A DNA stretch of 64,000 nt from Datura wrightii (lineage: Eukaryota; Streptophyta; Magnoliopsida; Solanales; Solanaceae), in assembly GCA_035772735.1 (NCBI GenBank), contig JASDFA010000002.1, forward strand, positions 35,174,501 to 35,238,500, written 5' to 3'. The notes under the pieces are model-generated. The model was not told the origin of the DNA and searched no databases. It saw only the letters and a list, made by a program, of their open reading frames with translations. A program made the position numbers and the translations under genes. Positions 1 through 11,068 of the stretch are shown one piece after another (positions within the stretch are counted from its first letter, which is position 1; every line of letters starts with the position of its first letter).

Positions 1-1217
1 ATAGATTGCTTACAAAGCTATGATGTTGTATTGCTTACGGAGCTACTGAATTGCCTACAAGGCCATATATTGTCTATAAGGACTAAAGTCGAGCCTACGA
101 GGCCATATCAAAGTCTATTCACTTATGGACTTCTTCTAAACTGAAGCGACATTACAGATCCTTCGTAGAGCCTCATGTGCTCGGGGTACAGTCACAGGGG
201 AAAAAATGCCGAAAGTCAGTTACAGTAGCCCAGAAGGTTTCAGTATAGTCTCAAGAGACCAGGTATGTTCATTTACAGTTACTTGTAGAGCCTCAGGGGT
301 ACCAATAAGGGTATCTAGACTGATTGGTTCCTGCCAGGGCTTATGGGTTCCTAGGTAGGTTATCTCTGTGTTGATTGTACCTCTCACATCCAGGTTAGGT
401 ATTTGTATACTTTTTTGCTAGCTATTTCTTATGAATGTATGGTTGTACAATGTTAGCTCATATACGTGTAGTGATTTACTATATGCAGGTTATGGATAAG
501 AAAGCTTACAAGTTAACTTCTACCCCTTCTTGCTATTCACTTTCAGTTCTTTATCAACTTTTAATTAGCTTTTATTACTACCTTACATATTCAGTACATA
601 TTGTACTGACGCCCAATGATGGGACGCTGCATATTTTCTTGCAGGTTTAGACAGACAAATTGCGGGATCTCCTAGAAGCTATTCAGAGTCATCAAATTGG
701 ACAACTCCTTTCATTTGGAGCTGCCAGGTTGTAGGGGTTTATATTTCTTTTATTTGTTTGATATTTGGGTAGGTCGGGGACCCATCCCGACCAATGTTTT
801 AACTCTTACAGGCTTGTAGACTACCACTTCAGTTAGTTGTGCATGTGGGGTCTATATATGTTCAGTTCTGTAAGTTGGTTTTGTGGGGCATTGTATAGCT
901 TTCAATTAGCGGACTTGTCGGCTGTTGTGTTTATATGACTGCCTATTTTTCATTCGGTTATTACTAGACAGCATGGTGGTCTTGTTGGCCCCCATAGGGT
1001 CCTTTTTATTATTATGTTAGCTGGGTTAGCTGTTTTCTTTTACAGGTACTTCGTGGCCCTATCGGCCTTAGGCTGTGTTTACAGCCGAGATATAGCAGTT
1101 TGTTTTCTTAATTTTGAGTCGTTGGTAGACAATAGAGGTGCATATGCCCAGCCAGGTTATCCTAGATCCTAGTGTGGCATTAGGTGCCAGTCACGCATTC
1201 CAAGGTGGGGCGTGATA
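1..1217 (+). mobile_element. 3' part of a Ty3/gypsy LTR (family H), element continues left of window
   Basis: The stretch is non-coding and ends in GGGCGTGATA, a likely mutated form of the GTGACA terminus seen on the other chromovirus-type LTRs here. Directly after it, at 1218, the sequence enters the middle of an F/A-family LTR, matching 13978 onward. So H was inserted in that LTR and its body lies left of the window. A 7-bp stem (TCAGTAC / GTACTGA) with a 5-nt loop at 591-609 resembles the CAGTAC/GTACTG hairpin of the D and F/A LTRs. No internal coding region of H is visible. Family assignment is by resemblance only. Confidence 0.6.
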
Positions 1218-2093
1218 ACATGAATCTGGTTGCTAGGTGTATTCCTCCTATGCGTTTTTAAGTGTAGAGTTATTCATTATGGGATTAACTATTGAATTCA
1301 TTTTGCGAATATGAGTTGTATCATTTTGATCTAGACTTATGTTATATATGAATTTAATGTGAAGGGATGGTGGATTGTTGAAACTATGGGACTGTTGTGT
1401 TGATGAATGGATGAACTGTTGAAGTAGCAACTAAGTCGAGCTACTGCCTAAGGTAGTGCCGCTATAGTAGAACTTCTTCCGCCGCAGCGACACTGCTGCA
1501 GCGAGAGGCCTAATCCAGTGAGCAGGTCGACTGTTAGATAAGTAGAGCTAGTGTTCATAAAATGTCTTTGTACTTCTGTATGATGTTGTGGACTTTTTTT
1601 ATATCACTTTGCTTTAATTATCTATTATTATGTAAGGTCGGCTGATGATGCCTACTAGTACTGTGTCATGTACTGACCCTACCCCTGCATTCTTTTTTGA
1701 GTGCAGAGTTCGAGCCTGATAATTCTTCACACCCTCAACTGTAAGAGAGCAACTTTTTGGAGATTGAGAAGGTGAGCAGATGAGGACACAGTTCACTGCT
1801 TCGTTGCATTGTCTTTCTTTTAGAAATTTGGAAACTTTATTTCATTTTTAGGTTTTAGTTTCATAGCTTGTAAAAAGAGACGTCTAATATAATGACAATC
1901 AGGTTTTGGGAACAGTTTTACATGTTATGGTATGCGTAGTGTTTTAATCAGAGATTGTTTTTAGAGCATAAAAGTTGATTTTATTTATGAAGGACTTGAT
2001 TTTGGGGTCACTTGGAAATTGTCTTCGGGTTTCACTGGTTCATCCACCGGGGGGTTAGTGAGGGATCCAATCATGTCCATCTGGGTCGTGACA
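1218..2093 (+). mobile_element. F/A-family LTR remnant, 3' portion
   Basis: This matches the later part of the F 5' LTR (13975-14874): the same ATGAATCTGGTTGCTAGG start, the same CTACTAGTACTG hairpin region, and an end in GGGTCGTGACA. The 5' portion of this LTR would lie left of inserted element H. No primer-binding site follows. Instead a second LTR of the same family starts at the next base. Confidence 0.75.
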
Positions 2094-4384
2094 TGTTACG
2101 AGAAGGGAATGGACTTAGTGTGCTGGAAATAGGCTAAGGGAGTGATAGAAAAAGCTGTGAAATAATCCAAAGTATAAAATTGATCGAATTTGGGGAGCTA
2201 CTTGTTCGAGGGCCCGCTGTAGCGGTGGAATGCCCACTGTAGCTAGCCCGTGATAATAGTCGGAGTCTCGCCATGACAAAGTTGGAAAGTAACCTCTGGA
2301 ACCTCCGCAGTGATGCTTTGGCTGCTACAGCAAAAATGTGATCGCTGCAGCGGACGACGGGAATTAGAAAAATGGGTTTAAGTGAGATTTCTGGGGGTTT
2401 TACGCCATTATTTTCAAAGAATGGTCAGAAGGGATAAAAAACAAAAATTTTATCCAGAGCAGTGAACTCTTCTCTCAAGGTAAGATTTTTGATTTCCTAC
2501 CCTTTTAACGGGTACTTGTAGACCTTTAATGGTGGAACTTTGAGTGGAGAAAACCCTAGGTTGTTAGACTAGGGCTAAGTTATGGGGAGTTTATAGGGTG
2601 GTTTGATTTTGTGTTTGAGGAGTATTTGTCACTTTCCTAGCTTTATTTGTTTGCAAACGAGGTTTACGCGAGAATTGAGACCTAGAACTAAGTAGAATTG
2701 GGGGTTTACTTTCGAAAGTGCCCTGAAATAGAGGGTTTGATCTTCTAAAACCCTTATTTGAAGAGTGAATAATTAATTACTCTCTATTGTATTTTATATT
2801 TCGAGCATTCCGAAGCTGTGAAAAGGGGCAAGGCTCCAGTGGAGTAACTAACTCTTTGTGGCCAAAATAAATGTAGGTTATGGTTAAAGAGATTAGACCC
2901 TATATAATGGCATATACATTGTGTGCAATGTTGATATACGATTGGTTTTCAGATATTACTTGTTACAAGGATTTATTATTGATAATTTGTTGTAAGAATG
3001 TCAGCACGATGTGGTGTTAAACTGTGATAACTGTTAAATAATGATATTACACTCTGTTAATGAGATGGTTGTTTATTCGTGATGGTTACTTAGAGGAGTA
3101 GATTGTTACCTCCTATTTGTTAAATAATTCACTTTGATGTGTTCAGTTGATGAAAATGATGTAGGATAGTATTAATATCCTAAGACGAGAGGCTCGTGCC
3201 TGAGGGGAGCATCCAAGCAAGCGATGTTGTTGAGTGGATCATGTCCAAGGGGAGCATCTAGATGATCATATGAGTGGGAGCGGGTACCACGCCGACACAG
3301 TACATAGATTTCTAGAGTCCCCTGCAGATCATGAATGGAAGAACAAAAATAATACCCTCTGACATGTGTACACTAATATGATTGTTTCAGTGTTATGGGG
3401 ACATAGCCGGGGCGTGTGCTTGACATGTCACCCCTTTATTTTGTTTTATGATGTTGTTGTAGCTTATTTACAATTTGTAATGAATAGATATTAAATTGTA
3501 GAGTGGAATGTGTAAAATTCCGTACTTGTGATCTGAGTTAAGTATGGTGGAAAAGATCATGTGTGAATTGACAAATGATGATTTGACATTGATGTTGTTA
3601 TTCCTATGATGAAATGCTCTGAATGTAATGTAATGTTGAGGGGATGTGAATTGGTGCCAAAAAGCTTGCATGCCATCTGAATTAATATATGTGTGTGTAA
3701 ACTATTGTAAATTATAAGCTGATGAGGGTGCAGCTAAGTCGAGTTATTGCCTCGAGCAGTACCGCTGCAGTGAAACTTTTTCTAGTTGTAGTGAGAGGCC
3801 TGATCCAGTGAGTAGGCCGACTATCACCTGTACAGAGCTAGTGCCCGCAAAATAGATTTTCTATTTTGTTATGATGTTGAGGACTTGTTTTATATCATAT
3901 TTGCATTGATTATATATTATTATGTAATGTTGGCCGATGATGCCTACCAGTACTGTGTTTTGTACTGACCTTACGCCTTCACTTCTTTTCTAAGTGCAGG
4001 GTTTGAACCAGATAGTTCCTCACATCCTCACCTTTGAAGCGACAAACAATACTTGAAAGGTGAGCGGATCCAGAAGGCAGCACTACTCCTTATCAAAGAT
4101 GTCTTTCTTTTCCAGACATTTCAAATTTCTTTTTATTTTCTCTTTGTTATACACTCTAACACTGTAGTTAGATGTCGAAGTGCAATGATAGTCAGGTCTT
4201 GGGATTATTTTCATTTTGTTTTGGTTGTATGAGGATTGTTACCACTTATGATGATTCCTTTCATTTTATTATGAACTCTTATTTTTTTCCAAATGTTGAT
4301 GTTAGGGTATTTATTGGGAATCACTGGTTCGCCAACTGAGGAGATTAGTGTGGATGTCAATCACGACCATTTTGAGTGGTGACA
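2094..4384 (+). mobile_element. F/A-family LTR, nearly full length, in tandem with the preceding one
   Basis: The stretch is about 2.29 kb and collinear with the F 5' LTR (about 2.4 kb) and the A 5' LTR (2428 bp). It starts TGTTACG, with the first 20 or so bases of the usual TGTAATGACC start altered or lost. It contains a CTGCAG-centred motif cluster near 2205-2350, a splice-donor-like AAGGTAAGA at 2478 and the CAGTAC...GTACTG hairpin near 3950. It ends GTGGTGACA. There is no internal region on either side, so it is a solo or recombinant LTR. I found no clear target-site duplication. Confidence 0.75.
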
Positions 4385-5028
4385 TTAGAGACATAACAAT
4401 ATATAATTATTTGATTGACAATTATATGATATATAGGGAAAAAAATCACGTCATAATTAGAATCATTCTGATAGAAAATAATTCTATGACATATTTTATA
4501 TATTTATAATTTAAATTATTTAATTAATATACCGTACAAGGAAAGATTGTGAAAATTTATTATAGCATAGAACTAATTATGGCATGATTTATTTGAATTT
4601 AAATCAGATACTACAATAATTTGAATTTAAATCAAAGACACAACACCACATCATTATGTGATTAAAAATATGATTTGTATGGGAAAAAATACACCATAAT
4701 TATAGTCATTATAATACAAAATATTTCTATGAAGTGTTATACATATATATATTTCGGAGAGACAACATAATATAAACGATTCATAATATACAATATAGAG
4801 AAAAAAACTACCTTGAAGTCATTACAAATATTTTTAAAAATCTTCAAAAATAATATGTATTAAAATTTACTTTATCAATGAGATATCCAAAAAAGAAATG
4901 CAATAGTGTTTGAAAGTTCGTATCGTGTGATTATGGATGGTTCCTGATCGCGAAGAGACAAACCATCCAATTTCAATAGAGATGTTATTGCAGGATGAAA
5001 AGGAATTTTTATCATCGTACTATCATTA
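4385..5028. repeat. AT-rich diverged leader of the 1.09-kb array
   Basis: This is very AT-rich non-coding sequence. Short stretches such as TAATTAGAATCATTCTGATAG resemble the repeat units that follow, but long-range register is lost, especially at 4740-5020. I see no ORF or other recognisable feature. It may be a decayed partial unit plus the original insertion flank. Confidence 0.5.
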
Positions 5029-6119
5029 TCTATATATTATTAAAAGGGATAGTCTAGCTTGATAATAAGCCAAGTGACATATTGAGAACTAGCCACTTGA
5101 CATTTTTACAATAAAAAAGTGTTTCAAATTATATTTTATATAAGAAGAAAAATTACGCTATAATTAGAGTCATTTTAATAGAAAGCATTCCTACAACATA
5201 TTCTATATATTTAAAATTTAAATTATTTAATTAAATCACACCATAATTAGAGTCATTCTAATCGGAAATAATCTAATCAATATTATTTCAGAAGACATAG
5301 TACTCATATTTAACTAATTATAATTTTATAATCAGATACTATAGAAAATAATTTTAATTATTAAATTATTTAATTAAATTACACCATAATTAACGTCATT
5401 CTAATAGGAAATAATCAAATTAATATTATTTCCTGCACACACAACACTCATATTTAACTAACAATAATTTTAGAATTATATACTGTAGAATATAATTTTG
5501 ATTAAAATATTTTCTATAATTAGAGATATAGAAGCACATCATAATTAGAGTCATTCTAATAGGAAATAACCTAATCAATATTATTTGCTATCTCATACCA
5601 TAATTATAATCATTCTAGTAGGAAAGATTACTACGAATAATTATGTATGTTTAGGAGGATTCATTCAATATAATACGAATGGTTCAAAGTATAAAACACA
5701 GGAAAACAATCACGATATAATTAGAGTCATTCTAATAGAATAACTTTCTACGACATATTCTATATATTTATAATTTAAATTATTTAAATTATTGCGTAAT
5801 GTATCTGAATTTAAATCAAATACTGCAGGATATAATTTTGATTAGATTACTTCCTACAATCTATATAAAGCAGTATATGATTATTGATTGACGATATATA
5901 TGAAAACATTATGTCATAATTAGAGTCATTCTAATAAAAAAAATTCTGCAACATCTTCTATAACTTTATAATTTAAGTTATTTAACTGAATCACGAGATA
6001 ATCAGAATCATTTTAATAGGAAATAATCTAATCAAAATTATTTCATGTAGACATAGCACTCACATTTAACTAATTATGATTTTATAATCAGACACTGCAG
6101 AAAATAATTTTAATTAGAA
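5029..6119 (+). repeat. AT-rich tandem repeat, unit 1 (about 1091 bp)
   Basis: The unit begins TCTATATATTATTAAAAGG, preceded by A. It carries a short inverted repeat (CAAGTG ... CACTTG), then several diverged sub-repeats of about 120-150 bp built on TCATTCTAATAGGAAATAA and CTCACATTTAACTAATTAT. The order of landmarks (AGATATAGAAGCACATCAT, TTTAGGAGGATTC, AATCTATATAAAGCAG) is repeated in the next unit. The 5' end resembles the TC...TTAAAAG start of some plant Helitrons, but no CTRR end with a hairpin is seen. Confidence 0.8.
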
Positions 6120-7217
6120 TCTATATATTATTAAAAGGAGGGTAGTCTAGCTTGATAATAAGCCAACTGGCATATTGAGAACTAGCCACTTGACACTTTT
6201 ACAACAAAAAAAGTGGTTCAGACTATATGTTATATATGAAAAAGATCACAGATATTTTAATAGAAAATATTCTTACCACATATTCTATATATTTAAAATT
6301 TAAATTATTTCATTAAATAAGAGCATAATTAACATCATTCTAATAGGAAATAATTTAATCAATATTATTTTCGAAGATATAGCACTCACATTTAACTAAT
6401 TATAATTTTATAATCAGATATTGCAGAAAATAATTTTGATTATTAAATTATTTAATTAAATCACACCATAATTAAAGTCTTTCTAATAGGAAATAATCTT
6501 ATCAATATTATTTTCTGCAGACATAACACTCACATTTAAATAATTATAATTTTATAATCAGATACTGCGCAAAACAATTTTTATTAGAATATTTTTTTAT
6601 AATTAGAGATATAGCAGCACATCATCATTAGAGTTACTCTAGTAGGAAATGACCTCATAATTATTATTTACTGCCTCATACCATTATTATAGTCATTCTA
6701 ATAGGAAAGATTACTACGAATTATTATATATATTTAGGAGAATTCGTTCAACATAATACAAACGGTTCATAGTATAAAATATAGGAAAAATATTGCGGTA
6801 TAATTAGAGTCATTCTAGTAGAATAGATTCCTACGTATATTCTATAAATTTATAATTTAAATTATTTAAATAATTGCGTGATGTATTTGAAGTTAGATCA
6901 AATACTGTAGGAAATAATTTTGATTAGATTACTTCCTATAATCTATATATAGTAGTATATGATTATTTGATTGATAATTATTAGATATATATGAAAAATA
7001 TCATGCCATAATTAGAGTCATTCTAATAAAAAAAATATTTTTGCAACATATTCTATATATTTATAATTTAAATTATTTAATTAAATCACGCGATAATTAG
7101 AGTCATTTTAATGGGAAATAATCTAATCAATATTATTTCCTATAGACATAGTACTCACATTTAACTAATTATGATTTTATAATCAGATACTGTAAATAAT
7201 TTTGATTAAAATCTATA
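6120..7217 (+). repeat. AT-rich tandem repeat, unit 2 (about 1098 bp)
   Basis: This is the second copy, in the same orientation and with the same landmark order as unit 1, starting again at A|TCTATATATTATTAAAAGG. Differences are scattered substitutions and small indels, so the duplication is not recent. Confidence 0.8.
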
Positions 7218-7827
7218 TCCATATATTATTAAAAGGAGGATAGTAAAACATGAGGTTAAGCCAAGTGGTGTATTGAGAACAAGCCATTTGGCACTTATAC
7301 AATAAAAAAGTGCTTCAGATTCTATGTTAAATACGAAAAACATTACATCATAATTAGAGTCCGATTAATAGAAAATATTCATAAGACATATTCTCATATT
7401 TAAAATTTAAATTATTTAGTTAAAGAACAACTTAAATAGAGTCATTTTAATAGGAAATAATCTAATCAATATTATTTCAGAAGACATAACACTAACATTT
7501 AACTAATTATAATTTTATATTAGATACTGCAGAAAATAATTTTGATTATTAAATTATTTAATTAAGTCATACCATAATTAGAGCTATTCTAATAGGAAAT
7601 AATTTAATCAATATTATTTTCTGCAGACATAGCACTCACATTTAACTAACTATAATTTTATAATCAGATATTGCAAAAAATAATTTGAATTAGAATATCT
7701 TCTATAATTAGAGATATAGAAGCACATCATAATTAAAGTTACTCTAATAAGAAATAACCTAATCAATATTATTTACTGCCTCATGTCATTATTACAATCA
7801 TTCTTGTAGGTAAGATTACTACGAATT
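7218..7827 (+). repeat. AT-rich tandem repeat, unit 3, cut off by element F
   Basis: The third copy runs through the landmark AGAAGCACATCATAATTA and stops at 7827, where the F LTR begins (TATAATGACCC, a TG-to-TA change of the usual TGTAATGACC). The rest of the unit is not found elsewhere in the window. That fits loss of the right flank of F. Confidence 0.75.
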
Positions 7828-8205
7828 TATAATGACCCGAACGTCATTACGGAATGGTTAAGGGCATGGAACGTAGAAAAGCGAGCTAAGGGAGTGATAA
7901 GAAGTTGTGAAAATAAACTAAGTATGAAATTGAGCATTTTAGTTAGCTACTGGTCTGGGGAACCGCTGCAGCGAGACCATAGTAGCAGTTGGAGTCCCGC
8001 CGTGGAAAAATTGAGGAGTAACCGTTGGGACCTCTGCAGCGACCATACGACCACTATCACGAGTCCGCTACAGCAAAAATGTAATTGCTGCAGCAGACGA
8101 TGGGAACTAGAAGTGGGTTTAAGCGGGAATTACGACGTTTTACCCCATTATTCTCAAAATCACAATCTAGAAGTCTAAAGAATGAGAAAACTCTCGGAAG
8201 AACGA
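7828..8205 (+). mobile_element. F 5' LTR, first part
   Basis: This is the LTR start (TG mutated to TA) followed by ATGACCCGAACGTCATTACG. The cluster at 7960-8100 holds a perfect CGCTGCAGCG palindrome (7964-7973) and related CTGCAGCG and GCTGCAGCAG copies. The LTR is interrupted at 8205/8206 by G1 and resumes at 12848. Confidence 0.85.
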
Positions 8206-9935
8206 TGTGCTATGAGTTTACAGCTCTTTTGACGCTTAAAACTGGAAAAATAGCTTGGTCTTAGCTGTGTTTATATAGATATGATGCAATTTTACTTTGT
8301 TTTTAGGAAAATTATGTATTGGAGCTGAAATGTGCAAAATAAAAGAAAGAGTGCTAAAAATAGTGAAATTGCAGACCTCAGTGCTAGCCGTACCTTAGAG
8401 ATACGAGTCGTACGTAGCATCCGTGATGAAACTCAAAGGAAATTCACATTGGTACAAGCCGTACCATAGCAGTTATGGAAAATTACAGAAATATTACACT
8501 TGTCTGAGTTCATGGTACGAATGGAAGATACGGGTCGTGATGAACATATACGACATGAACCAAAGAGCCGTGGTGAGATTCAAAGAAAATGTGATTGGCA
8601 TATCTCATGGTACGACAATTCGTTACGAGTCGTGATATCAAGGTACCAGTCGTACCACAACACTTGTAAAAATATTCAGAGGATGCCCGACTTCAGAAGA
8701 TCAGACCACGATAGGCATTGTAAGACTCATAAAAGCATTGTACGAGACATACCAAATTGCAGGACTTAACAAAATTTAAGGCTGCTGAGCATTTTACGAG
8801 AGGAAGCTACGACCTATAGGTTCATGTTATGAGTCGTAGGATTAGGCGGCAACGATTAAATTAGTTTTCCTGTTAATTTAGGAAAAATTCTAATTCTTTG
8901 TATAAATACTTTTCTAGGTTCTTTTTAGAAAGTCAAATGCTAGTCCAACTAGGAAAAGAAGCTACAAATCCCAAATCAAATCCATAAAGGAGAAAATAAG
9001 GCATATATCTACTATAATAAATACCTTTATTTCTATGTTATTTAGAATAGAGACAAGTAGATGTGTGATTACGTTGAGAAAAGTTTTGTTTTTGAATAAT
9101 TATCAAGTTTTGGAGAGTAATTCTTAAGATAAACACTTGGTTTTATCAATTGTTCTTGATTTTGTTCATCAATATTCAAAGCAGGTTTTCTTCCAATTAT
9201 TATTGGTAAGTATTTAATTATGTATTTGTCTATGAATACTAATTACAATCTTACAAACATGAGAGGCTAAAACCTCCACAACTAGAATTGTGGGAACCAT
9301 GGTGGATTAACGAAATAGGATTACACAAAGTGATTCAAAACCAATGCTAAATGCTTGTATTGTATTATCTTCATCTTTAAACATTTATTAATGATGAAAA
9401 ATATTAGGACTTGCCCAAATTTTTTACTTTCTAGAACCTAGAGAAGTTGATATTAGAAAAAGAGAATTACAACAAAGCCTTGATTTTGTATGACTTGAGT
9501 TGGGGTGACAGAAAAGTTAATTTGGGACATATTGATAACAATTAGTTTGAAATCGCTCACGAAACCTAGCTGGTGATTGAGTATAGCCATCCTATAGGGA
9601 CGAACCAGTCATTTGGATGAATCCTAGTTATCAGTTCTACAAGTAAGCATTGGGATTGATCACTTGTATATACCAGAAGTAGTTATGAACCTATGAGGAA
9701 CACTTGCCCTAGTTATTTGCAAATACTAATACAAAACACAATTACAATCTTGTTTTATTATTGTTTTTCTTTAAACTGCCCAATTTGGAGTTAATTTACC
9801 AACAAGTTTAAGTATCGACATTATTCTAGATCATACCTTATTCCTTGTGGATTCTACTCCAACCTCTTTTTTGATTTCTTTATTGACAATGTTCTTTTCA
9901 GACTCTGTCAGGATATATGAGTTTGAGTGTTATCA
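8206..9935 (+). repeat. G1 5' LTR
   Basis: It is 1730 bp and matches 11069-12847 along its length. It holds many TACGAGTCGTA-like motifs at 8385-8840 (for example 8402-8412) and a TATAAATA box at 8901-8908. The short ORFs in this area follow the motif repeats and are unlikely to be genes. Confidence 0.85.
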
Positions 9936-11068
9936 AAAAGTGGCATCATTATTGGGGAATACGACTTAGGATTAGATTATTTTCTGTATTTAAATTTTGG
10001 TTGTTATTTCCTCTTTTATGTTTTTATTTTATTTTTGTTTTGTCTCAACCAAGGCACCTCTTGGAAAAGCCAAGAATTTAAGATAGTGGAGGATGAGTCC
10101 AAGTTTCTTGATAGATTCTGAGTATTCTAGAGATCTGTGTCGTGCCAAGATAATAAATCGATCGCTGCATGAGAGGCAACCCATGAATGGATGGTGAAGT
10201 CTGGATTTTGAGCCTTCATGTTGACCCTTTTTTCTTGATCACCTATTCACCTGAACCAATGTTTATAATGAACCTGTTGGCCCTGGTCCCTCCTTGGACA
10301 TTGTGAGCCTCAACTCTAGAAAAATGCCTAAGTTGAGGGTGACTGTAGTAGGGGTGCGTAAACTGTGTGGGGGTGAAAAAAAAGAAAGAAAGAAAAAGAG
10401 TCAAAGAAATGTGAGGCGTGGTGTGAAAAAGAAAAGAATATGACACGAGAGAAAAGGGAGAAAAAAGTGAAAAAGGGTGAAATAAGTGAAAGGTGGTGAA
10501 AAGTATGTAGTGAAAAGGAGGGTTAGTCACTAAAATCCCATATCTGCCATACCCAACCTGAAATCTACGTTACAAGCCCTAAAAAAAGTCCTATAGTGAT
10601 CCTAGCTTAACTAACCAAAGAGCCGAGGTAGAGAAAATAAGGGAAAGCCTATGGTATCTGATGTGCAGTATTTGAAACTTTCTTGTGAGAGTGAGAGTCT
10701 TACTTGTTAGTCCCAAGTTTCATACTTTCATATATCTATGAGTTGGGAACTTTATTTGTTGTGAGGGGTACATAGTTTGTGTTTTATTCTGCCAGTTATC
10801 TATGTGAAAAACATTGGTAATAACTTGATTCTCTACTAATACTTAGATGACATTTCTTGATCCTTGTTTATCATGATATGTGGTCGCTTGAGATGCATAA
10901 CTGTTTTGGTTTACATAGAGAAGGATCAAAACTTGTTTGTGTTCATAGTGTAAGTTTTGATTAAGTGTTAGCTATAGTATCCTAGGTTTATTTTCTAGTT
11001 AATCATCGTGTTTAGTTTTTGTTTTCTTTGCATGAGGACATGCAAAAGTCTTAAGTTGACGGTGTTGA
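9936..11068 (+). mobile_element. G1 internal region without coding genes
   Basis: A decayed Asp-type primer site (TGGCATCATTATTGGGG, 9941-9957) comes first. A leader with no sustained ORF follows. The motif GAGAGGCAACCCA near 10170 is typical of the region just after gag-pol in Athila-like elements. 10367-10512 is a strongly purine-rich stretch. The last bases before the 3' LTR carry no strong polypurine tract. The gag-pol block is absent. Confidence 0.7.

Noticed and set aside
5029..7827. CRISPR-like or centromeric satellite array
   Set aside because: The units are over 1 kb with internal sub-repeats and no short repeat-spacer regularity. Only two full copies and one partial copy are visible, so calling it a centromeric satellite is not supported.
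8423..8769. Overlapping short ORFs in the G1 LTR
   Set aside because: They follow the CG-rich motif repeats, are not conserved as frames in the other G LTRs and show no known domain.
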